Translations under genes and position numbers: made by a program | In this document: piece after piece, positions 48,407 to 57,889 of the stretch | How positions within the stretch are numbered: the first letter of the stretch is position 1 | Layout of the letters: each line of letters opens with the position of its first letter | Notes under the pieces: model-generated | The model's database searches: none | Told to the model about the DNA's origin: nothing | What the model saw: only the letters and a program-made list of their open reading frames with translations | NCBI GenBank assembly: GCA_016946835.1 | Contig: JACVTC010000162.1 | Coordinates: forward strand, 276,001-340,000 | Reading direction: 5' to 3' | DNA: 64,000 nt | From: Neocallimastix lanati (nom. inval.) | Taxonomy: Eukaryota; Neocallimastigomycota; Neocallimastigomycetes; Neocallimastigales; Neocallimastigaceae

Positions 48407-48805
48407 AATCATAGAATATTTAAAGTAATAAAGAATAAAAATAAGTTCAAAAGTTAAAAAAATTTCAGTGTGATGTATACTATATGTATATTTTTTTAAT
48501 AGCTGCAATTATTGCGAACTTTAATCTTTATTTATTTATTTATTTATTTATCAATTAGATGAATATATTTTATTTTAAAAAAACACAGAATTAATAAAAT
48601 AAATAAATATTATTTGTCCAATTAGAAGATAATAATAAATAAAATAATAACGAGAAATAAAAAAAAAGAGATATTGAAAAATAAGGATTAAAGTTCGCAA
48701 TAATTGTGGCTATAAAAAAAGATACACATAGTGTACATCACATTGAAATTTGTTTTAACTTTTGAACTTATTTTTATTCTTTATTACTTTAAATTTTCTA
48801 GGATT
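48407..48805. repeat. 120-bp inverted repeat
   Basis: Left arm 48,407-48,526 and right arm 48,686-48,805 are reverse complements with roughly 90 per cent match, including AAAGTAATAAAGAATAAAAA and GCAATTATTGCGAACTTTAA. The 159-bp loop contains CACAGAATTAATAAAATAAA, whose complement appears in the other segmental copy (60,547-60,593). Looks like a fold-back element or an inverted duplication. Confidence 0.8.
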
Positions 48806-49222
48806 AATTTATATTTATTTTTTCTTATACTTTTTTATTTTTTTTTTTTTTTTATTTTACTTAATATTTTTACATAAATTTTATTTTTTTTTATTTTTAA
48901 ATTATATAACATATTATTTTTTAAAAAAAAATGTAATACTTAAAATTATAATTATTTATTTAAAAAAGCACTTGGAAGTGTATTCTCTTCCTAGTTCAAA
49001 AAAAAAAAAAAAAATTTTTTTTTTCTTTAGTATCTCAAATGAAATACTCTTATTGCTATTGAAATTCTTTATGAAAAAAAAAAAAAATAATTTTTAATTA
49101 CTAAATATTGACTAATATCAAATAGTAAAACTAACAGATACGAATAATATAGAATTAAATTCTAGTTCTAATGGTAGTAATAACGATTATCAAATTTTTT
49201 TTTTAAATAAAATAAAGCAAAA
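48806..49222. other. AT-rich spacer before tRNA genes
   Basis: Contains a second AGTGTATTCTCTTCCTAGTT phrase near 48,976, alike to 47,992 and 61,304. The T-rich end just left of the tRNA-Gly gene on the opposite strand gives TTTT, a Pol III terminator. Confidence 0.5.
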
Positions 49223-49293
49223 TGCGTTAACCGGGAATCGAACCCGGGCCATTTGCTTGGAAGGCAAATATTCTACCTCTATACTATTAACGC
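49223..49293 (-). tRNA. tRNA-Gly (UCC), copy 1
   Basis: Cloverleaf complete: acceptor GCGTTAA/TTAACGC, D arm with GTATAGAGGTAGAA, anticodon stem TTTGC/GCAAA with loop CTTCCAA (anticodon TCC), T arm CCGGGTTCGATTCCCGG, discriminator A. 71 nt, no intron. It lies 12 nt downstream of a tRNA-Cys gene on the same strand, and a TTTT terminator follows only this gene. Confidence 0.95.
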
Positions 49294-49305
49294 TAACGAT
49301 AGGGC

Positions 49306-49377
49306 AGGGGCGTTCCGGATTTGAACCGAAGACCTATTGATCTGCAGTCAATTGCTCTACCGCTGAGCTAACACCCC
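49306..49377 (-). tRNA. tRNA-Cys (GCA), copy 1
   Basis: Acceptor GGGGTGT/ACGCCCC with one G-T pair, D arm TAGCTCAGCGGTAGAGCA, anticodon stem ATTGA/TCAAT with loop CTGCAGA (anticodon GCA), T arm CGGTTCAAATCCG, discriminator T. 72 nt, no intron. No T run separates it from tRNA-Gly, so the two may be made as one precursor. Confidence 0.95.
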
Positions 49378-50387
49378 TGTTGATGGTGATATGAGAAATA
49401 ACAAAATTATTAAATTAAAATAAATAATAAAAAACAAATTCTGTCTAACTTAACCCAAAAATTAATTAAATAAAAATAATTAAAATAAAATAATAATAAA
49501 TTAATTAATCATTAATAATTTTAATTAAAAACTAAAATAAATTAATAAATAATATTTTTCTAAAACTACAAATAAACAAAATAATAAACATATTTAATAA
49601 ATTATAAATAACAAATAAACAAACTTATAAACATCGCAAAATTAAAATTAAATAGTTAAATAATTTTTTAAGTTACTTTTATTTAAAATAATGATTATTT
49701 TATTTATTTTATAACTCAACTTTTATAAACAAATTGTAATTAAAATAACATTTTAAAACTTATCTTTATTAACATTTTAATTGTAAATATTGTTTAATTT
49801 AATAATAAATTATTCTTTATTTCTCTTTTATCAATTTTATTATTTTTAATGTAAATAGTTTAAAATCAAAGAAAAATAAAAAAACATGTAAATATTTCTT
49901 ATAAATTATTCTTTATTATTAATTATTTAATAAATTATTATAGATATTTTATTAGTTTTTAATAATCAATTTTTATGATTATTAATTATTTTGATAAATT
50001 ATTATATATTTTATTAGTTATTAATAATCAATTTTATTATTAAAATTTAAAATAAATTAGTATAAATAATAAATATTTCATTTTATTATTTTATTAGTTT
50101 TAACAATTATTTTATTAATTTAAACAAAATTAATTATTAAATAAATAAAGATTAATATTAAAATGAAAAAATAAATTTTTTTTATAAAACATTTTTGTGT
50201 TTAATAATAAAACATATTTATTTTTTTTTTTAAATTTCTTAAATCAATTTTATTCAGTATTTATCCTTTTATTCACTTCTACAAAATTTAATTTTTGTAG
50301 ATTAAGAATATTAGGTATAAATCAGATATGATACGGGGTGTCACTAAATACCTTGTATTACCTATTAAATACTCATAATAATAATAA
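49378..50387. other. AT-rich spacer
   Basis: No gene. A small hairpin CTACAAAATTTAATTTTTGTAG lies at 50,278-50,300. At 50,331 is TGATACGGGG, the mirror of CCCGTATCA at 57,431, perhaps the ends of an LTR now split by the copia element. Confidence 0.45.
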
Positions 50388-50801
50388 AATAAAATTATTA
50401 TTAAATATTCTTATAAATTTCTTTTATTAATATCAAATATAATAAAAATTATTATTAAATATTCTTATTAAAATCTTTTATTAATATCAAATATAATAAA
50501 AATTATTAAATATTCTAATAAAAATCTTTTATTAATATTAAATATAATAAAAATTATTATTAAATGTTCTTATTAAAATCTTTTATAATAAAAATTATTA
50601 TTAAATATTCTTATAAAATTCTTTTATTAATATCAAATCTAATAAAAATTATTATTAAATATTCTTATTAAAGTCTTTTATTAATATCAAATATAATAAA
50701 AATTATTATTAAATATTCTAATAAAAATCTTTTATTAATATCAAATATAATAAAAATTATTATTAAATATTCTTATAAAATTCTTTTATTAATATTAAAT
50801 A
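50388..50801. repeat. 54-bp tandem repeat, left part
   Basis: About eight units of the type ATTATTATTAAATATTCTTA then TTAAAATCTTTTATTAATAT and CAAATATAATAAAA. The array continues at 56,643-56,780, beyond the copia insertion. Confidence 0.9.
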
Positions 50802-50806
50802 TAATA

Positions 50807-51077
50807 TGTTAAATATCACAGTTATGTGTTTAATTACATTGTACATTATACTACATTATTAAGTGTAAAATATTTTTTTATTCGATAATATAATGCAGTG
50901 TAACGTTAAATGTTACCAATAATGTTAGACTAGAAAATAAATATAAATAACATGTAATAACATATTCTTAAATGAATAAGGTCTTTCTAAATGTAAAAGC
51001 AATAAATAAATAAATAAATAAATAAACACATAATAAAATATAAATATCATTTCTGAATTTAAGTGTTATATTTAACA
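50807..51077 (+). repeat. 5' LTR of the complete copia element
   Basis: Starts TGTTAAATATCACAG and ends TATTTAACA. The short inverted tips are TGTTAAATA and TATTTAACA. Confidence 0.95.
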
Positions 51078-51093
51078 GATTAAGAGTCTCATG
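51078..51093 (+). promoter_or_regulatory. Primer-binding site for half tRNA-Lys(CUU)
   Basis: GATTAAGAGTCTCATG directly follows the LTR. It is complementary to CATGAGACTCTTAATC, the anticodon arm and loop of eukaryotic tRNA-Lys(CUU), not to a tRNA 3' end. By analogy with Drosophila copia and half tRNA-iMet, the primer would be a tRNA cut near nucleotide 40. Confidence 0.7.
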
Positions 51094-51195
51094 ACTCAAT
51101 AATTCATTAACAATTGCTGATATCAAAATCTAATATATTAAATATTAAACATTCATTAAATATTAAAATAAAGAAATATTGGCAGCCACATTAAA

Positions 51196-52375
51196 ATGAC
51201 TAAATCAGATAATTCAATAGTTACGGGGAGTTCTTCAAAAACTTCTTCAAAGACAACAAAGACTACAAATACATCGAGTACAACAATGAATGATACTCTT
51301 GTCGAAGTAGAACCTCCAAATATTCAAACCAACACAATTAATAAATTTCACATTCAAAACTTTAGAATTACAAATGAAAACTTTCACAAATGGCATTCAG
51401 ACTTAAAATTATTCCTTGATTCTGAAGAATTGGGTGATTATATATCAAAGAATATCAAAGATATAAACACAAATAAAAAATATTTAAAATATGACAGTAC
51501 AGTCAGAATTATAATATTAAACAGCCTCGACGAATATACAAAAAGCTTATTAAATAATTGTACAAGTGCCTACTTAATGATAAAGGAATTAAAGGAAAGA
51601 TTTTCAGAAACAGGCCCTTCAAGATTATTTGAAATTGAAATGAAGATAAAAAAGCTAGAAATCGAAAACGATGACTTTAAACTGTATTTAGATAATCTTA
51701 ACTCATTATTTACAGAATACAATAACGAGGCAAAATCTCAAAATAAGCCAGAACTAAGTGAAGAAACAAAAGTCTTGTATTCTTTAGAAGAACTAAATAA
51801 AGTCGGCATCGCATATTCATTCACATTTCTATATGTTGAAAAGACATTTAAGGATTTAAAAAGAAGACATAACAAAACTAAGTACCATAATTAAGAAAAG
51901 TAAAAGTATTAAACGAGTAGAAATCAAGGAAACATATCAACACGAAGATCAAATTAATAGAGTCCGAAATGGGAAACTCCCATATAATTTTAATAAAGAA
52001 GCAATTTCCAACGAATACTGTCAATATTGCCATAAAAATGGGCTCACTACTGATAACTGTTTCTTCAATCCATCGAATTCACCAAATAATAACTATAGAG
52101 GAGAAAAGAAAAATATTAATAATAAGTCAAGAAACAAAATTAAAATTAAAAGAACATCTTTAAACAGGAAAGGTAGTAAAAGAAACTTCAAATCTTATAA
52201 CGTTAATTATGAAGAACAAAACAATTCGAATTCAGATTCAGATCCTTCATTCGACTTCTGCTTCAATATAAAAACTAATTGTGTAAAAGATAATTTTAAT
52301 AACAGTTCAATAACTTCCAGGAACATAAGGGTAAATAAAGTAACTACCGAAATCTTAAAAGAAGAAAATAATATT
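51196..52375 (+). pseudogene. Copia gag (frameshifted)
   Basis: The first frame runs 51,196-51,894 from MTKSDNSIVTGSSSK, a Ser/Thr-rich start, through the UBN2-like Gag region (NFHKWHSDLKLFL, YLMIKELKERF). A one-base shift near 51,855, in an A run, moves the reading to the next frame, which carries CQYCHKNGLTTDNC. This has zinc-knuckle spacing but Leu where His is expected. That frame continues without a stop into the protease. The loss of the knuckle His and the shift both argue against function. Confidence 0.85.
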
Positions 52376-54013
52376 ATGGAAGATAACAATATAGAATCAA
52401 GGATCATTGATAGTGGAACAGGGATTAATTTATCTAAGAATATAAAAATACTATCAAACATTGAAGAAGTTGCTAATAGAGGAATTACATACCCAAACGG
52501 ACAATCCGATAGAATATACAAAAAGGGTATGTACAAAGGGATGTACAAAAATAATAATTTTTCTATTGGAGAAGTATTTTATGCTCCAAACATACAAAAT
52601 AATTTAATTTCCACTCATTACCTATGTAAAAAAGGCTTCAAATTAGTAATGGATATGCATAACAATAAAGAAAGACTCCAAATATTTAAAAATAATAAAC
52701 TAATTACTACCGTTTATACAAATGATGAAAACCTCTTTACTTTAAATACAAGCTCAATGAAAAATAAAGATTATAATATAAACAATGTCGATTTAAAATT
52801 ATGGCATGCTAGATTAGGCCACTATTACAATCAAAATCTTCAAAAATTTCTAGAAAACAACAACATTAAGGAAGAAAAGAATGATAATATAAATTGTGAA
52901 GATTGCAAAATAAGTAAACTCAAGAAAAAACCATTCAACAAAACAATCAACAAAAGTTCCTCACCATTACAAGTCGTTCATTCTGATATCGTCGGACCAA
53001 TAAAGCCTTCACCATCATTTAGTGGATACAAATATTATATAACATTCATAGATGATTTCAGTAGAAAATGTTGGGTCTACTTACTGAAACACAAATCTGA
53101 AGTAGTACAAAAATTTATTGAGTTTCATAAACTTATGAAAAATACTTGTAATTACAATATAAAAGAAGTAAGATCTGATAACGGTTTAGAATATAACAAT
53201 TCTAATTTTATAAATTATCTTAAAAATAATGGAATTATATTCAATCATTCAACACCAGGTAATCCCCAACAAAATGGTCGCGCTGAAAGAATTAATCAGA
53301 CATTAGATAACTGCGCGAAAACATTACTTAGTGCAGCTAAATTATCACCTATTTTATGGGATGAAGCTATTAAATGTGCATGTATATTGTATAATTTAAA
53401 TCCGCATCAAGGAATTAATTTTAAAATCCCGAACGAGGTATTTTTTAATAAGAAAATTGATATATCTAAACTTAAAGTGTTTGGATGTAAAGTATTTTTC
53501 CTTAATAGATACAAACAAGGAAAATTTGAAAATAATACAAAACCAGGTATTTTCTTAGGATACTCATCAGATTCCCCAGGTTATCGTGTCCTCGACACTA
53601 CTTCAAAAACAATAATTATAGTTCGTGACGCATACTTCAATGAAAGTACTCTAGGTTCACTTGGCACATCATTTTTTCATTCCTCAAATCCTTCAGATAA
53701 ACAAATTGAGGGGGAACAGGACTTACAACATGATTCACAACATCAATTTAGTCAATCTATTTATCATAATGAATTTGAAAGGAATGAAAACAAACCGAAT
53801 AAAATTAATATTGAAGATAATATTGATTTAATGGATGAATACAATAATGAAAACATGTTAGACAATAATTCAGAAAACGAAATAATTAATGAAGACATAA
53901 TTAATGAAGACATAATTAATGAAGACATAATTAATGAAAATAAAATTAATGAAGACATAATCAATGAAAATAAAATTAATGAAGACAAAATTAATGATGA
54001 TAAAATCAATTAA
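52376..54013 (+). pseudogene. Copia protease and integrase
   Basis: Aspartic protease (IIDSGTGINLS, residues 10-20), pre-integrase zinc finger (WHARLGHYY .. CEDCKISK), integrase core with all three acidic residues: D in VVHSDIVGP, D in VRSDNG, E in NGRAERIN. A C-terminal linker has a 15-bp repeat (ATTAATGAAGACATA, coding INEDI units) at 53,881-54,010. The frame ends at TAA 54,011-54,013, where the repeat predicts GAA, so this looks like a single nonsense change. Reading continues past it in the same frame to about 54,250. Confidence 0.9.
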
Positions 54014-54691
54014 GATAAAATTAACGAAAATCAAAAATTAGCTGAAAAACAAGAAGAAATACTCAAAAATTCAAATATTGAAGATAATATAAAAGTTTCA
54101 TCAAACGAAAACCATGCCAAAATCCTACATGATAATAGTAAAAGTAATGAAAATAACACTATTATTAATAGAAATAACGATAATAACATAAAGGGTATAA
54201 AAATCACAAAAAATGATTTTTTGAACAAAAATGTGAAAAAAAAGTTTTATTAATAAAAATTTGAATAAAAATTTCAAAAATTTCAAATTTAAGAATAAAT
54301 TAAAAATTTCAAACCTTAATAATTATAAAAGTTTATCTAAATCAAACCTTAATAATTATGAAATTTTAGACCAGAAACTTATTGAGAATAAAATTGAAAG
54401 CAATCATAAAAATCTGGCTAATATGAAGATGAATGATAAATCAAATTTGGAAAATAATAAAATATATGATAATAATAAAATGAATGATTATAATTCAGAG
54501 AATGAATCTGAGGACAGTTTTAGTGATCTGGAACCTTTAGATAAAAGAAAACTAAGAAAGAACAAAGAAAAGAACTTTAAATTTAATATTAAAAGAAATA
54601 ATAAAATTTTCGATAAACTAGTAAACAAAAATGATAAAATTGATAACAAGAAAACAAAAACTATCGAAAAAGAAAAAGAAAAAATTATCAA
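54014..54691 (+). pseudogene. Integrase-RT linker, frame-broken
   Basis: Very Asn/Lys-rich and charged. One frame continues from integrase to about 54,250 (stop after NKNVKKKFY), and another runs 54,261-54,691 and includes SEDSFSDLEPLDKRK. Frame changes near 54,240 (A run) and near 54,690 break it from RT. Long low-complexity linkers of this kind separate integrase and RT in copia Pol. Confidence 0.7.
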
Positions 54692-56329
54692 TTGAATGAA
54701 GAAAGAAAAATAAAAGATAGAGTATCTACATCAAATAAACCATTTTTTGAAAGGAAAACAGACTCAGATGAAAACGAAAGACGCAAGAGAAATAGAGTCA
54801 ATAACATTAATACATTAATTCCCAAGAATTATGAAGAAGCTATGAATTCAGAAAATGCGGACAAATGGAAAGACGCAATTAACAAAGAATTACAAAATTT
54901 ATATGGAAATAATGTAATGAAAATTGTTGAAAATAAAAATATCCCAAAAGGCATTAAGCCACTCGACGTTAAATGGGTTTTTACCATAAAAGATAATGGT
55001 ATATATAAAGCTAGATTGGTCGTCAAAGGTTTTCGACAAATTAAAGGAGTTGATTATAACTGCACCTATTCTCCTACAATAGAAATGGATAGTTTTAGAT
55101 TAACTATTGCTATTGCATCTATATATAAATGGGATTTAAGACAAATCGATATTAAAGCTGCATATTTGAACGCTAAATTAGATGAGAAAATTTATGTACA
55201 AATTCCAATCGGTGATAAAAATTTCAATTGCGTAAAATCAGGATTATTACGAAAGGCTCTCTATGGACTCAAACAAGCTGGAAGACAATGGTTTTACGAA
55301 ATCTCCGGTTTTCTTAAGAAAATTGGGTTAATTCAATATAATACAGATAGTTGTTTATTTGGTAAATATAAAAATAATAAATTATGCTTATTACTAACAC
55401 TCTATGTTGATGATATACTAATTGCAGGAGAGAATAAAGAAATTACCAAAGTTGTTTCAAAGATAAAACGTAAATACAAAGTCTCCACAGATAAATCAGC
55501 AAACAAAATTATTGGAATCAATATAGTTAAAACAAATAAAGGCTACAAAATTAATCAAAAAGATTATATTGAAAAAATGTTAACTAACTACAACATAAAC
55601 AATACTAAAATAACTAGAATACCATGTATTAATGCAAAATTAGAAGATAGAGAAAACTCTGAGAAAATTAACAAAACTGATTATAAAAGATTGATTGGAT
55701 CTCTATTATATGTATCAACAAAAACAAGACCTGACATAGCATTTGCAGTAAATCAAGCTGCAAGATTTTCTGAGAATCCAACAAGAGCTGATTTGAATGC
55801 AGGTATACAAATACTAAAATACCTTAAAAGTACCAAGGACTATTCAATTCATTATAACGGAAAGAAAATTTTAAGAGCTTATTGTGATGCAGATTTCGCT
55901 GGTGATGAGGTTAAAAGAAGATCCACCTCAGGATATATTTTTGTATTAGGAAATAGCCCAATATCATGGAAATCAATTACACAGAAAAATATAGCCTTAT
56001 CAACTACAGAAGCCGAATACTCAAGCTTAATAGAATGTACCAAACAAGCTATATGGATAAGAAGATTAGTTAATGAAATATTTAACAAAAACATTAGAAT
56101 TAATATTAGAGTAGATAATAAACCATGTAAGGATATAGCTGAAAATGAAAACCAAAAGGGACGATGCAAATATATGGATATAAAATACAAATATGTTCAA
56201 GATGAAATTATGAAAAATGAAATTAAATTAACACTCATTGGTTCTAACTCAATGATGGCAGATCCATTAACCAAAAGTATTTCTGGACCCAAGCTTAAAT
56301 ATTTCTCAGACTTCATCATGGAAATGTAG
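54692..56329 (+). CDS. Copia reverse transcriptase and RNase H
   Basis: 545 codons, internally intact. RT shows LDVKWVFTIKDNG, KARLVVKGFRQ, DIKAAYLNAKLDE, LYGLKQAGRQW and the catalytic YVDDILIAG. RNase H shows AYCDADFAGD, STTEAEYSSL and RVDNKPCKD and ends ADPLTKSISG. It is part of the Gag-Pol polyprotein, so the first ATG (54,692) is probably not a real start. No damage is seen in the catalytic residues. Confidence 0.9.
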   Translation: MNEERKIKDRVSTSNKPFFERKTDSDENERRKRNRVNNINTLIPKNYEEAMNSENADKWKDAINKELQNLYGNNVMKIVENKNIPKGIKPLDVKWVFTIKDNGIYKARLVVKGFRQIKGVDYNCTYSPTIEMDSFRLTIAIASIYKWDLRQIDIKAAYLNAKLDEKIYVQIPIGDKNFNCVKSGLLRKALYGLKQAGRQWFYEISGFLKKIGLIQYNTDSCLFGKYKNNKLCLLLTLYVDDILIAGENKEITKVVSKIKRKYKVSTDKSANKIIGINIVKTNKGYKINQKDYIEKMLTNYNINNTKITRIPCINAKLEDRENSEKINKTDYKRLIGSLLYVSTKTRPDIAFAVNQAARFSENPTRADLNAGIQILKYLKSTKDYSIHYNGKKILRAYCDADFAGDEVKRRSTSGYIFVLGNSPISWKSITQKNIALSTTEAEYSSLIECTKQAIWIRRLVNEIFNKNIRINIRVDNKPCKDIAENENQKGRCKYMDIKYKYVQDEIMKNEIKLTLIGSNSMMADPLTKSISGPKLKYFSDFIMEM

Positions 56330-56343
56330 AAAATGCCAATGTA

Positions 56344-56350
56344 GGGGGAA
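56344..56350 (+). promoter_or_regulatory. Polypurine tract
   Basis: GGGGGAA directly upstream of the 3' LTR, the expected plus-strand primer. The same arrangement occurs at about 29,999 before element B. Confidence 0.75.
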
Positions 56351-56546
56351 TGTTAAATATCACAGTTATGTGTTTAATTACATTGTACATTATACTACAT
56401 TATTAAGTGTAAAATATTTTTTTATTCGATAATATAATGCAGTGTAACGTTAAATGTTACCAATAATGTTAGACTAGAAAATAAATATAAATAACATGTA
56501 ATAACATATTCTTAAATGAATAAGGTCTTTCTAAATGTAAAAGCAA

Positions 56547-56585
<39 letters not shown>

Positions 56586-56637
56586 ACACATAATAAAATA
56601 TAAATATCATTTCTGAATTTAAGTGTTATATTTAACA
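56351..56637 (+). repeat. 3' LTR of the complete copia element
   Basis: Same as the 5' LTR except for four more AAAT units in the microsatellite near 56,546-56,585. Confidence 0.95.
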
Positions 56638-56642
56638 TAATA

Positions 56643-56780
56643 AAAATTATTATTAAATATTCTTATTAAAATCTTTTATTAATATCAAATATAATAAAAA
56701 TTATTATTAAATATTCTAATAAAAATCTTTTATTGATATTAAATATAATAAAAATTATTATTAAATATTCTTATTAAAAA
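56643..56780. repeat. 54-bp tandem repeat, right part
   Basis: About three units, continuing the array at 50,388-50,801. Confidence 0.85.
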
Positions 56781-57790
56781 TTATATAATATTTAAATCAT
56801 TATTAATTCTTATTTTTATATTAAGAATAATAAAAACCTATTTCAATAAATATTTGATATAAAATACAGAATTATAAGTTTCTGTATAATATTTTCTAAA
56901 CCTTTGAAATAAACTAAAAATAAAACAAAAATCAAAAATAAATTAAATCTTTATTAAAATAAAAATGAACTAAAATACAGAAGAATTCCAATAATAAAAA
57001 TGATCTAAAATACAGAAAATATCAATTCTGTATAATTCTCTCTCTGAAAACAATATCAAGAAGAAGCTACCGCCCGGAATGCCCTTCGTGATACAATCTC
57101 TAAATTAATTTTTATATTTTAATTTAATAAATGTTATTTTTTTTAAAAAAATAATTTAAAATAATAGTTAAAAATTAAAATAAAATAGTTTTAATTGTTT
57201 TTTTTTTATAAAGAATATATTAATAATAAATAAAATGTATTAAAATAAAAGTATAAAAAGAAGAATAAATTTCTTTCTTTTTAATACTTGGAACAAATAA
57301 TTTTAATTTTAATTTTAAATAAAAGAATATTTTAAAATTTAATTTTTTTCTTGTTTCCAAATTTATTTTTATAGTTATGTGTTAATATTTATTTTTTTTT
57401 TGTTTTGAATATCTTAGTGTTTCAACCCCAGCCCGTATCAGTATCTCTGTAATAATCATACTAAGTACTATCACTTAATATGATTATTAACTTCAACTTA
57501 ACGATTAATTCATTAAGTTGAGAAAATAAAAAAAGTTTTACCTAAATATTGGTGGAGTTTATTATAAAATTAATTATAATAATAACACGAAAAATAAGAA
57601 GGAAGAAAGATTTGTATAAATTTAATTTTTTAAAGTATGTTTTTTGAATAAAATATTTTTATTAATTTGTTAAAGTTTAAAATATAAAATTGTTACTATT
57701 ATAACTATATTTTTATAATAATAACTATTGATTTCTTAAAGAGAACTCAAGAGCCTTATTTATATTTTTTTGTTAAAATAAGGTTAAATA
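56781..57790. other. AT-rich region with several hairpins
   Basis: Recurring AAATACAGAA phrases. A GC-richer phrase CTACCGCCCGGAATGCCCTT lies at 57,067-57,086. At 57,393-57,530 there are hairpins TAATAATCATA/TATGATTATTA and CAACTTAA/TTAAGTTG. TTGGTGGAG at 57,550 resembles the primer site of the gypsy element at 62,929. No reading frame. Probably old LTR or leader sequence. Confidence 0.4.
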
Positions 57791-57794
57791 AAAA

Positions 57795-57889
57795 AGGTTT
57801 TTCTAATCTTAACAAATTTCTTATCTAGGAAAAGATTAGACAGAAAAACCTAGATAAGATTTTTGATCGATATTCTATCCATATCGATC
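57795..57889 (+). other. Interleaved inverted repeats
   Basis: AGGTTTTTCTAATCTT (57,795-57,810) pairs with 57,832-57,851 apart from a 4-nt bulge. TCTTATCTAGG (57,819-57,829) pairs perfectly with CCTAGATAAGA (57,849-57,859). The order A-B-A'-B' fits a pseudoknot or two exclusive folds. A third hairpin, GATCGATAT/ATATCGATC, follows at 57,865-57,889. No RNA family was recognised. Confidence 0.6.

Larger units (their letters stand above)
50807..56637 (+). mobile_element. Complete Ty1/copia retrotransposon
   Basis: Has two LTRs, a primer site, gag, protease, integrase, RT, RNase H and a polypurine tract in copia order. Target duplication TAATA at 50,802-50,806 and 56,638-56,642. It is inserted into the 54-bp tandem array. 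The LTRs differ only by four AAAT units (271 against 287 bp), so insertion was recent. Even so, gag-pol contains at least three frame breaks and one nonsense codon. Confidence 0.95.

Noticed and set aside
51855-51870. Programmed frameshift between gag and pol in the complete copia element
   Set aside because: The shift lies before the zinc knuckle, inside Gag, and in an A run. A mutation or base-calling error is simpler.
50331-57439. LTR or transposon limited by TGATACGGGG and CCCGTATCA around the copia element
   Set aside because: Short inverted tips only; no target duplication and no second copy to confirm the limits.
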